DNA of 15,839 bases from Candidatus Magasanikbacteria bacterium RIFCSPLOWO2_02_FULL_44_11 (GTDB taxonomy: Bacteria; Patescibacteriota; Patescibacteriia; Magasanikbacterales; GWA2-37-8). Position 1 is the stretch's first letter. Every line of letters begins with the position of its first letter. Of this stretch, positions 1 through 5,384 are shown piece after piece. Where the stretch lies: the NCBI GenBank assembly GCA_001783035.1, contig MFQK01000038.1, positions 1-15,839 of the forward strand. Reading direction: 5' to 3'. The notes beneath the pieces were generated by a model. That model worked only from the letters and a program-made list of their open reading frames with translations, was not told where the DNA came from and did not search any database. The translations under genes and the position numbers were made by a program.

Positions 1-212
1 ATGAACAGGTGGCCGGTGAGTTGGGGGCGAATATGGATCAGTACAGAGGTTGTGTGAGTTCGGGGAAGTATAATACGAAGATTGCCAGTCAACAGGCGGA
101 GGGGTCTTCTGCGGGTGTGCAGGGAACACCGGCGACGTTTGTGAATGGACAGCTCGTTTCCGGAGCGGTCCCTCTTGCGCAGATTCAGGCCGTGGTTGAA
201 GCGTCCTTGTAA
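1..212 (+). CDS. DsbA-family thiol:disulfide oxidoreductase, C-terminal part (5' truncated by window)
   Basis: The reading frame is open from the window edge (first full codon at base 3) and stops with TAA at 210-212, so only about the last 69 residues are present. The visible part fits the end of a DsbA/thioredoxin-fold protein: a Cys in the YRGCVSSGKY stretch, then GVQGTPATFVNG, the cis-proline loop that packs against the active-site CxxC in this family, then a GAVPLAQIQAVVE C-terminal helix. The CxxC itself would lie upstream of the window. Family members introduce or exchange disulfides in proteins outside the cytoplasmic membrane. The internal GTG at 9 is not the start because the frame continues upstream of it. 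Which DsbA subgroup this is cannot be decided from the tail alone. Confidence 0.85.
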   Translation, partial: EQVAGELGANMDQYRGCVSSGKYNTKIASQQAEGSSAGVQGTPATFVNGQLVSGAVPLAQIQAVVEASL

Positions 213-226
213 ACGGGAAAAGCAAA

Positions 227-261
227 CGAAAAAAGAGGCCCATGGAAGGCCTCTTTTTTCG
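227..261 (+). terminator. Rho-independent terminator after the DsbA-like gene
   Basis: A perfect 14-bp stem (227-240 pairs with 248-261) with a 7-base loop lies 14 bases after the stop codon. The A-run on the left arm and T-run on the right arm make it look able to work in both directions. Confidence 0.9.
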
Positions 262-456
262 TCCCGCAAGTCCCGTTTGACGAGAAACTAGTCGGGTCAA
301 CCTTGCAGCAGAGCTACAGAATCGACCGCATGGCTCTCACATACAAACCACGGTCTGTATGACTCCAAGCCAATCGTCCACGGTTTAGCTCAAACGTTAT
401 TGCTTGCGGGACAAAGACATCATACCAAGAGCCGAGATACGCTGGCAATGTTGGGG

Positions 457-485
457 TGGACAGGTTTCAACAAATACGCTAGTCT
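457..485 (+). promoter_or_regulatory. Possible promoter for the GreA-like gene (weak)
   Basis: TGGACA (457-462) is followed after 17 bases by TAGTCT (480-485). The -35 hexamer is the same as that of the tRNA-Ser promoter further on, but the -10 is poor. The rest of 262-539 holds no gene that I can see. A small hairpin (504-509 with 515-520) sits just before the ribosome binding site of the next gene. Confidence 0.3.
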
Positions 486-539
486 CCCAGTGTAGCTGCA
501 CAACTCTCCTTTTGGGAGAGCAAGGAGGGAGACCAGACG

Positions 540-1058
540 ATGGCGTTCTTGGTGGACCGTGTGGTGATCAATGAGCACTGGAAGGCGCTTCGGGGACGTA
601 TCGCAGAGCTCGTGGCGCGGCGAATCGAGCTCGCGGGCTCCTTCGCAGGAGGGAAGATGGACACGGGGTCAGATGACGATCCGTCCGACACGATCGCGCA
701 TGAGGGCGATGCAGACGTCATCAACGCGGAGCTCGATCGGCTTCAGATCTGCCGTCAGGCCCCCGAACGCGTTCAGGCGAATGGGAGGACGGACAAGGTG
801 CGTCTGGGCTCCGTCGTGCTGGTTCTCGACACGGACGCGGAGGAGACGTTCACCTATGTCATCGTGGGGGACTGGTCGCCCACGGCCGGGAACGGGATCA
901 AGTGGGTGAGCCACCGTTCGCCCGTCGGTCTCGCGCTCGTGGGCAAGCAGGTCGGCGAGGAGGTCGGGATCGACATCCCGCGCGGATCGCGCCACCTCGT
1001 GATCGTCGAGATCAAGCTGATCTCCGACCTCGCGCACGACGCCACCACCGCGGCCTAG
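540..1058 (+). CDS. GreA/GreB-like transcript cleavage factor homologue with atypical N-terminus
   Basis: 172 residues. The start ATG at 540 is preceded by AAGGAGG at 522-528, a strong Shine-Dalgarno at suitable distance. Residues ~85-158 fit the C-terminal FKBP-like domain of GreA/GreB: VRLGS near 87-91, then a VIVGDWSPTAGNGIKWVSH stretch, SPVGLALVGKQVGEEVGIDIP (127-147) and a final VIVEI. That domain binds RNA polymerase near the secondary channel. The N-terminal part (1-80) is expected to be a coiled coil whose acidic tip reaches the active site. Here it carries an acidic DDDPSDTIAHEGDAD stretch (46-59), but the usual GDLSENAEYH signature of GreA is not recognisable. It may be a GreA paralogue or a Gfh/Rnk-like regulator rather than GreA itself. 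GC content is high (about 62% in a sampled line), unlike the DNA downstream. It stands as a single gene. Confidence 0.75.
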   Translation: MAFLVDRVVINEHWKALRGRIAELVARRIELAGSFAGGKMDTGSDDDPSDTIAHEGDADVINAELDRLQICRQAPERVQANGRTDKVRLGSVVLVLDTDAEETFTYVIVGDWSPTAGNGIKWVSHRSPVGLALVGKQVGEEVGIDIPRGSRHLVIVEIKLISDLAHDATTAA

Positions 1059-1096
1059 GACCTTCCTACACAACACTGTACGACACACCTCTCTCG

Positions 1097-1117
1097 GACC
1101 GAGCAATCTGCTCGGTC
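1097..1117 (+). terminator. Hairpin downstream of the GreA-like gene, possible terminator
   Basis: GACCGAGC (1097-1104) pairs perfectly with GCTCGGTC (1110-1117) across a 5-base loop. The following bases are only partly T-rich, so termination is plausible but not certain. It lies between the GreA-like stop codon and the tRNA promoter. Confidence 0.5.
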
Positions 1118-1129
1118 TTCGACGTTCAA

Positions 1130-1158
1130 TGGACAGCGTGAAAAAGCTTTTGTATACT
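1130..1158 (+). promoter_or_regulatory. Sigma70-type promoter of tRNA-Ser
   Basis: TGGACA (1130-1135), a 17-base spacer, then TATACT (1153-1158). Transcription would start near 1165, only a few bases before the mature tRNA 5' end at 1169. Confidence 0.8.
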
Positions 1159-1168
1159 CTCGCGGTCT

Positions 1169-1256
1169 GGAGAGGTCGCATAGTGGTCGAGTGCACCGCC
1201 TTGGAAAGGCGGCATACCGAAAGGTATCGAGGGTTCGAATCCCTCCCTCTCCGCCA
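1169..1256 (+). tRNA. tRNA-Ser (anticodon GGA)
   Basis: A complete class II tRNA. The acceptor GGAGAGG (1169-1175) pairs with CCTCTCC (1246-1252). The anticodon stem CCGCC/GGCGG (1196-1200/1208-1212) carries the loop TTGGAAA, so the anticodon is GGA (1203-1205), reading UCC and UCU. A long variable arm with an ATACC-gaaa-GGTAT hairpin (1214-1227) is the serine hallmark. The T arm is GAGGG-TTCGAAT-CCCTC (1229-1245). Discriminator G1253 is followed by an encoded CCA (1254-1256). Base composition falls sharply just after the gene, so it may mark the edge of an accessory region, but I found no second copy of its 3' end in the window that would show an attachment site. Confidence 0.97.
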
Positions 1257-1415
1257 GATTGGCAACTTGGAACAGGGTCAAAAAACTTACAGCCAAGAGG
1301 CTAAGCGTTCTGCATGGAAGATTCAGTAAAATGATGATACAATGATAAAAGATACCAAAATCATGAGTAGTAACTTGGTCGAATTGCTACTATTAAAATA
1401 ATTCATAAAGATTTA

Positions 1416-1670
1416 ATGAAAATGAAAATTCCAATTTCTATGCCAAATATCCGGTGGCAACACACATTATTTGTGGGCTTGTTATTTGCTGTGCTGTATA
1501 TTGCTGTCGATGACAACAATATCGTAGCTCGAAGCACTGAAAGCATTTTTTACTATATTGCTTGGTTCGGCATTTTTGCTACCATTTTTTTGACATTAAG
1601 AACAAAATTTCGCAAAAGAGAAAAGAGGTTATATAGAACGATTCAAGAATTTGCCGCCAAAGATAAGTAG
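1416..1670 (+). CDS. Small two-helix membrane protein, unassigned
   Basis: 84 residues in AT-rich DNA directly after the tRNA. I do not recognise a family. Two hydrophobic segments are visible, about 15-31 (LFVGLLFAVLYIAV) and 44-61 (IFYYIAWFGIFATIFLTL). They are followed by a strongly basic tail (RTKFRKREKRLYR) that should stay in the cytoplasm by the positive-inside rule. The ATG at 1416 is followed by a second in-frame ATG at 1422. No clear Shine-Dalgarno precedes either. A possible terminator follows at 1695-1727, suggesting a one-gene unit. It could be a small accessory or stress membrane protein; no function can be assigned. Confidence 0.55.
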   Translation: MKMKIPISMPNIRWQHTLFVGLLFAVLYIAVDDNNIVARSTESIFYYIAWFGIFATIFLTLRTKFRKREKRLYRTIQEFAAKDK

Positions 1671-1694
1671 AGTCGTTTAATAGATCTTCTGTGC

Positions 1695-1727
1695 GAAAAC
1701 CGGAACGTCGAAAGAGGCCGGATTTTC
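1695..1727 (+). terminator. Probable terminator after the small membrane protein
   Basis: GAAAACCGG (1695-1703) pairs with CCGG-a-TTTTC (1718-1727) with one bulged base; the right arm supplies a short T-run. It starts 24 bases after the stop codon. Confidence 0.5.
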
Positions 1728-1866
1728 CTTGTGAATTCGGCGTAGTTCACGTATATATTTATCAATACGAGTAAAACTAACGATTTTCCGGGATACCATC
1801 GGTTCAAAGTTCCGCCAATCCCCACCGCCAGGACAACTTCTTATCGGAGCGACCCGAGTGCCTCAG

Positions 1867-1930
1867 GGCAAGCGGGGCGACCCATAGGGATCTGTCCCCA
1901 TTACAAAACCGCCAGAGATGGCGATTTTGT
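1867..1930 (+). repeat. Dispersed repeat, copy A (conserved block plus terminal hairpin)
   Basis: This stretch matches copy B at 3056-3121 in the same orientation, with roughly three quarters of bases shared by eye in the conserved block. Shared pieces in order are GGGGCGACC, ATAGGG, TGTCCC and ACAAAAC, after which each copy has its own palindromic stem ending in TTTTGT. The stem sequences differ while pairing is kept, so selection seems to act on the hairpin. Copies A and B bracket the SHOCT/DsrE gene pair. Upstream, 1728-1866 shows no gene that I can support. Confidence 0.75.
1903..1930. terminator. Terminator-like hairpin of repeat copy A
   Basis: A 12-bp stem (1903-1914 with 1919-1930) with a 4-base loop. 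There is one C/A mismatch on the + strand, which becomes a G/U wobble pair in a minus-strand transcript. It lies 45 bases before the SHOCT-protein start. Confidence 0.6.
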
Positions 1931-1957
1931 TTTGCATCAGAGAATAATTGCTTTTTG

Positions 1958-1966
1958 TGGTAAACT
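1958..1966 (+). promoter_or_regulatory. Extended -10 promoter of the SHOCT/DsrE unit
   Basis: TG at 1958-1959, one base, then TAAACT (1961-1966). There is no good -35 at 16-18 bases, as is usual for extended -10 promoters. Transcription would start about 1973, which puts the first base of the mRNA almost at the ATG (1976). Confidence 0.6.
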
Positions 1967-1975
1967 AGCATTGAT

Positions 1976-2662
1976 ATGAAGAAAATCACAATGTTCACCT
2001 TTGGTCTGGTTTTGATCTTTGCAACAACATCCATCGCCAGCGCACAGATGATGGGTGGATTTTCAAATACATCGACGGATTGGGATGAGGTGGTTGAGCA
2101 TACACTGCGTGAAGAACAAGAAGGGAAAGAATTATGGGGGAAATTTGGAGATAAGGAAATTTCTTGCACAGATCTTGACGATGAACAGTTTGGCGTACTT
2201 GGTGAATATTTCATGGGTCAAATGATGGGAGATTCACACGCAGCCATGAACGCTATGATGATTCAGACACACGGTGAGGATGGCGAAGAACAAATCCACG
2301 TCGTTATGGGAAAACGCCTTTCAGGATGCGATACGGCAGCCACTGTTTCTGGCATCAGTGGCGGATGGATGCCTATGATGAATATGATGACAGGAGGATG
2401 GTCAACATCTTCAGGTCTTAACTCTACAAACTCTATGATGAATTTTGGATACGGGTTCGGCTTCTTCGGTTGGGTCTTTATGATCCTCTGGTGGGCATTG
2501 GTCATTGCGGCGATCGTCGCACTCATCAAATGGCTCACGAGTCCGTCGAGCACAAAAGGACACGGCGCTCACAAATCCGCCCTCGATATGCTGAAGGAAC
2601 GTTACGCCAAGGGCGAGATTGATAAAAAAGAATTCGAAGAGCGGAAAAAGGATCTCGTTTGA
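1976..2662 (+). CDS. Met-rich secreted/membrane protein with C-terminal SHOCT domain
   Basis: 228 residues. Residues 1-23 form a signal peptide (MKK, a hydrophobic core, ASA before Gln24). Residues 24-160 form an extracytoplasmic region very rich in Met, often as MM pairs (25-26, 83-84, 94-95, 134-135, 137-138, 154-155), with two Cys (64 and 118). One transmembrane helix spans ~163-187. Residues ~201-228 (SALDMLKERYAKGEIDKKEF...) fit the SHOCT domain, a short helical C-terminal module found on many membrane proteins. Clustered Met residues in exported proteins often bind Cu(I) or Ag(I), so metal handling is possible; this is inference only. No Shine-Dalgarno is visible and the promoter position implies a near-leaderless mRNA. 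It is followed after three bases by the DsrE-like gene, with which it is probably co-transcribed. Confidence 0.85.
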   Translation: MKKITMFTFGLVLIFATTSIASAQMMGGFSNTSTDWDEVVEHTLREEQEGKELWGKFGDKEISCTDLDDEQFGVLGEYFMGQMMGDSHAAMNAMMIQTHGEDGEEQIHVVMGKRLSGCDTAATVSGISGGWMPMMNMMTGGWSTSSGLNSTNSMMNFGYGFGFFGWVFMILWWALVIAAIVALIKWLTSPSSTKGHGAHKSALDMLKERYAKGEIDKKEFEERKKDLV

Positions 2663-2665
2663 TCT

Positions 2666-2992
2666 ATGAAACTTGGAATCATCCTACAATCCAATAAACA
2701 AGAGCATCTTTGGAATACATTTCGTCTTGCCAACACTGCGCTGAAAGCTGGTCACGCGGTTCAGATCGTCTTGATGAACGAAGGGGTCGAGGCGGAGGAT
2801 CTTCCCGATACGGAACAATTCGATCTTTCAAAAAAGATCGAGGAGTTTAAAAATCTCAATGGCTCGCTCCTCGCCTGCGGAACGTGTTTGACCAGCCGTT
2901 CCAAAAATGAAAGCGCCATTTGTCCTACAACAAACATGCAAGAGTTGTTAAAAATGGTTGAGGACTCGGACAAGGTGTTGGTTTTTGGTTGA
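2666..2992 (+). CDS. DsrE/TusD-like sulfur-carrier family protein
   Basis: 108 residues. The start MKLGIILQSN forms the first beta strand, followed by an amphipathic helix (NTFRLANTALKAGHAVQIVLMNEGV), the usual opening of the DsrE-like fold. A CGTC pair (Cys71, Cys74) follows LLA, and a third Cys is at 86 (ICPT). Proteins of this family carry persulfide sulfur on a conserved Cys in sulfur relay or in oxidation pathways; small members are soluble and oligomeric. The length is normal for the family. It starts three bases after the SHOCT-protein stop, so the two are very likely one transcript, ended by the hairpin at 3092-3121. The pairing with a Met-rich exported protein suggests thiol, metal or sulfide stress handling, but the sequence does not prove this. 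Confidence 0.8.
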   Translation: MKLGIILQSNKQEHLWNTFRLANTALKAGHAVQIVLMNEGVEAEDLPDTEQFDLSKKIEEFKNLNGSLLACGTCLTSRSKNESAICPTTNMQELLKMVEDSDKVLVFG

Positions 2993-3055
2993 TTTTTAAG
3001 AAATGGAGGCCGATCGGAAAACAGCATTGCCAGATATGTTCTTCCATCATAACAA

Positions 3056-3121
3056 GGTACGAGGGGCGACCGATAGGGGTGTGTCCCATGTACAAAACGG
3101 CCCAGCGATGGGCCGTTTTGT
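3056..3121 (+). repeat. Dispersed repeat, copy B (conserved block plus terminal hairpin)
   Basis: This is the second copy of the repeat described at 1867-1930, again placed between a gene end and the next gene start (stop at 2990-2992, next ATG at 3158). The conserved block is followed by a better-paired hairpin than in copy A. Confidence 0.75.
3092..3121. terminator. Terminator of the SHOCT/DsrE unit (hairpin of repeat copy B)
   Basis: A perfect 12-bp stem ACAAAACGGCCC (3092-3103) with GGGCCGTTTTGT (3110-3121) and a 6-base loop. The A- and T-rich outer parts would allow termination in both directions. Confidence 0.85.
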
Positions 3122-3157
3122 TGTAAGATAGAGTAGGTTCTATTTGGATTGTATTCT

Positions 3158-3559
3158 ATGCCAATCTTCGTCCCCCACAAAAATGTAAAAGCAAACATAA
3201 GCATCGGCCAAGCGATAAATCGGGCAAATGCGAAATACGCCGAACCAGAGATGAAACGGCGTGGTTTGAAGGAAGTCACCTCCGTTGGGATCGAAATTTT
3301 TCCAGACGGCAAGTCAAAAGTTTACTTCGATGCAGAAGTTCAGATCGAAATTGAATTTAAGGATAGAACAATAAACCCGGACGATAATGGAAAGGCGATT
3401 GCTCTTAGATTGTCAGAAATTAAAGATATTGGTTGGCATCACAAAGGAGCGAAAAAAACTTCAGCGAAAATTTTGATAATTCGCTTCAATAAGGATTGGT
3501 GGATTTGGTCGAGGATTTTCACCAATTCTGCGATCAGTTCCTCTTCCCTGATGTATTGA
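3158..3559 (+). CDS. Unassigned small protein, 3' end probably replaced by recombinase-derived DNA
   Basis: 133 residues from the ATG at 3158; a TTG at 3149 is also in frame but less likely. I do not recognise the family. The first ~105 residues look like real protein: MPIFVPHKNVKANISIGQ, an Ala/Lys-rich helix, then alternating hydrophobic strands (TSVGIEIF, KVYFDAEVQIEIEF), suggesting a small alpha/beta fold. From about base 3500 the frame runs antisense to the serine recombinase fragment, so the last ~20 residues (ending SAISSSSLMY) are probably not native and the gene is likely truncated by that insertion. Signal peptide and membrane segments are absent. A promoter is not clear. Confidence 0.5.
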   Translation: MPIFVPHKNVKANISIGQAINRANAKYAEPEMKRRGLKEVTSVGIEIFPDGKSKVYFDAEVQIEIEFKDRTINPDDNGKAIALRLSEIKDIGWHHKGAKKTSAKILIIRFNKDWWIWSRIFTNSAISSSSLMY

Positions 3560-4092
3560 TTCTTACAATTCCTGTCGCGTGCCCGGGTACATCCGTAGTA
3601 GACGTAGTGCGCCGTCGTACCGTCCCGCAGCTTTTTGTACTTGTCCTCCGCGCTTATACCCGACGCACAGTATCCGCAGGTGAAAAGTTTCGTGAAGGCG
3701 AACTCCTTGTTCTCGCGCACGATCTGATCACGTTTGAGCTGGGCTTGTGCCTGCTCATACAGTTCCTTCGTTACGATCGGTTTGTGTTTACCTTCATACC
3801 ATTTGCCACTGTCACGCGGATATTCGAATGTTCCGTAATAAAGCGGATTATCTAGGATTCGGAAGATTCCACTAAGCGTTAGAGTTTTGTTGCCCCGAGT
3901 TTTGAAATTTAGATCGTGCTTCAACCAATTGTAAACTTTTCGTCCGCTCCATTTTTCATAGGCAACCTTTTCAAAAATCTGTTTCACAATAGGCGCACGA
4001 ACCTTGTCGATGACAATCTGACATTTCTTGTCGATGCGATTTTGATTGAGGTATCCAAGCGGCGCAACGCCCGCCCACAGCCCCATTTCCAC
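3500..4092 (-). pseudogene. Serine recombinase remnant (recombinase domain and zinc ribbon, no catalytic domain)
   Basis: About 195 codons on the minus strand match the C-terminal two thirds of a large serine recombinase. In order: EMGLWAGVAPLGYLN, the usual start of the recombinase domain; KVRAPIVKQIFE and RILDNPLYYGTFEYPRDSGK in its DNA-binding part; then a zinc ribbon with Cys pairs at TCGYC and GCTRARDRNC, followed by QYIREEEL. The N-terminal resolvase domain with the catalytic Ser (about 130-150 residues) is absent: homology stops at an inverted repeat at 4087-4109. At the other end the expected coiled-coil is lost after LVKILDQI, near base 3505; the frame then reads 23 unrelated residues to a stop at 3439. 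It cannot be an active recombinase. Confidence 0.85.
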
Positions 4093-4109
4093 TATCGTCC
4101 GTAGTGGAA
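4087..4109. repeat. Perfect 8-bp inverted repeat at the recombinase/transposase junction
   Basis: TTCCACTA (4087-4094) and TAGTGGAA (4102-4109) with 7 bases between. Recombinase homology ends on its left side and transposase homology begins on its right side, so it marks the recombination point between the two remnants. Confidence 0.7.
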
Positions 4110-4289
4110 CTTGGCCAGGCCAGACGACACGAAACCCTAGGCGAGCTTGCCGAAGCTATTCACCAGCAGATACACTACTACAACACGAGTCGCACCCACA
4201 CGGCCTTGAAGATGCCGCCCAAGAGATTCCGTTTGCGAGAGACCAACAAAATAGCAGCCCTAACGGCTGCCTACCCCCCCCCCCTCTAA
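4095..4289 (+). pseudogene. rve-type transposase remnant (C-terminal ~60 residues)
   Basis: The frame contains ETLGELAEAIHQQIHYYN followed by TSRTHTALKMPPKRF, the typical end of the integrase core domain of IS3/IS481-type transposases (the YYN..R.H.AL..P motif). All upstream parts of the transposase, including the first two acidic residues of the DDE triad, are missing. The reading frame then passes through a run of 11 C residues (4274-4284) before its stop at 4287-4289. The GTG at 4104 is not a natural start. Confidence 0.8.
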
Positions 4290-4330
4290 CAAACCTCACA
4301 AAGGTGTCCAAAGAATTGGGTACCTTCTAT
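4095..4330 (+). mobile_element. Right end of a truncated insertion sequence
   Basis: It comprises the transposase tail plus about 40 bases after its stop, including GGTGTCCAAAGAATTGGGT (4303-4321), which has the position and look of a terminal repeat. No matching left end is present in the window, so the true boundary is uncertain. A weak promoter-like pair, TGTCCA (4305-4310) and TATCAA (4328-4333) with a 17-base spacer, lies inside this end and could drive the operon that follows. Confidence 0.55.
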
Positions 4331-4351
4331 CAAATAATGAATGTTAATTTT

Positions 4352-5377
4352 ATGAACAAACAAAAACTAACCCTCATCTTTATAGGAATAATTGTTTTAG
4401 GAAGTCTTTCTTTGGTGTTGTTGAGAGACAGACATTCGACGATCTCCGTCGTGCCAGAACTAGCACAGGTCCGCATTGGTTGGCAGACTCCATGGGCTAC
4501 GGAAGGTCAATTGACTCAGATTTTAAAACATACAGATATATTGAAGAATAACGAAATTGAAGGAGATTTCAAAGGATTTACTTATGGTGGTCCGTTAAAC
4601 GAGGCGGCGCTTGCGGGTGAGGTTGATATTATCTTTACAGCAGACCAACCAGCGGCCACTTTACTCGCAAAGGATGACAAGTGGACTATCGTTGGAAGGC
4701 TTATGTACAACAGGGTTTCTCTCTATGTGCCACCCATGTCTCCCATAACTACAGTAGCTGATCTGAAAGGAAAGACCGTAGCAATGCCTTTTGGAGCCGC
4801 TGCACAACGTATGGCTTTGAAAGCCGAGCAAGATGCAGGTCTTGATCCTAAAGTGGATGTAAATAACATTAATCTTGGTATTTATGAGCAGAGCGATCTC
4901 GTGCGTGATCCTAATGCTAAAACCTGGGGAAACATTGATGCAATGGCTGGGTTTGATCCCACGCCGGCAATTTTTGAAGAAAAAGGCCTGGTTAGAAATT
5001 TAAAGGTAGATAAGGTTGTCTCTGTGATTTTGGTTTCAAATAATCTTATTGAGCGTGACCCCGCATCAGTGAGCCACTTCCTTAAAGCATTTAACGATGC
5101 ATATGATTATTACAGAAACAATATCTCACAAGCCGATTCATGGTTTATTGCAGAGTCAGGGCTTGATATCACGCCACGCGCGTTAGAGATAGCGGCAGAT
5201 GTAGAACCAAATCTTAAAGTAACTTCAAAAAATGGAATTCGTATTGGCTTTAATGATGAAGACTATAAGATGATACAAGAAGCGGCTGATTTTATTTTTG
5301 ATCAAGGGTTAGTAAAGAAACGAGTAATTATGAGAGAGCATATAGACACTTCGTTTCTAGAAGAGATAGCTAAATAA
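4352..5377 (+). CDS. ABC importer substrate-binding protein, NMT1/SsuA/TauA-like, membrane-anchored
   Basis: 341 residues from the ATG at 4352; an alternative in-frame ATG lies at 4337. Residues 5-24 form a hydrophobic segment with no Cys lipobox, so the protein is probably held by an N-terminal helix. The periplasmic-binding fold follows: VRIGWQTPW (40-48), EAALAGEVDIIFTADQPAA (84-102), the region that typically lines the ligand site, and TVADLKGKTVAMPFGAAAQR (134-153), the usual second-lobe entry. This pattern belongs to proteins binding sulfonates, nitrate, or thiamine-pyrimidine-like compounds; the ligand cannot be read from the sequence. It is the first gene of the seven-gene operon, and its permease and ATPase are the last two genes. 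The next gene begins seven bases after its stop. No good Shine-Dalgarno is visible. Confidence 0.85.
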   Translation: MNKQKLTLIFIGIIVLGSLSLVLLRDRHSTISVVPELAQVRIGWQTPWATEGQLTQILKHTDILKNNEIEGDFKGFTYGGPLNEAALAGEVDIIFTADQPAATLLAKDDKWTIVGRLMYNRVSLYVPPMSPITTVADLKGKTVAMPFGAAAQRMALKAEQDAGLDPKVDVNNINLGIYEQSDLVRDPNAKTWGNIDAMAGFDPTPAIFEEKGLVRNLKVDKVVSVILVSNNLIERDPASVSHFLKAFNDAYDYYRNNISQADSWFIAESGLDITPRALEIAADVEPNLKVTSKNGIRIGFNDEDYKMIQEAADFIFDQGLVKKRVIMREHIDTSFLEEIAK

Positions 5378-5384
5378 TCACATT

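Noticed and set aside
669..1265. A 198-codon minus-strand frame spanning the GreA-like gene and the tRNA
   Set aside because: Its N-terminal part reads antisense through tRNA-Ser, giving the well-known artefact peptide GRDSNPRYLSVCRLSKAVHS. The rest is the complement of the GreA-like gene.
1867..3121. Repeats A and B as integron attC sites
   Set aside because: They flank a gene pair in direct orientation, but I could not find the RYYYAAC/GTTRRRY core pair in the expected places and no integron integrase is present.
4046..4351. Upstream extension of the binding-protein frame
   Set aside because: The extra ~100 residues translate the IS remnant in the wrong frame (through the C-run). The hydrophobic anchor of a binding protein begins at the ATG at 4352 or 4337.
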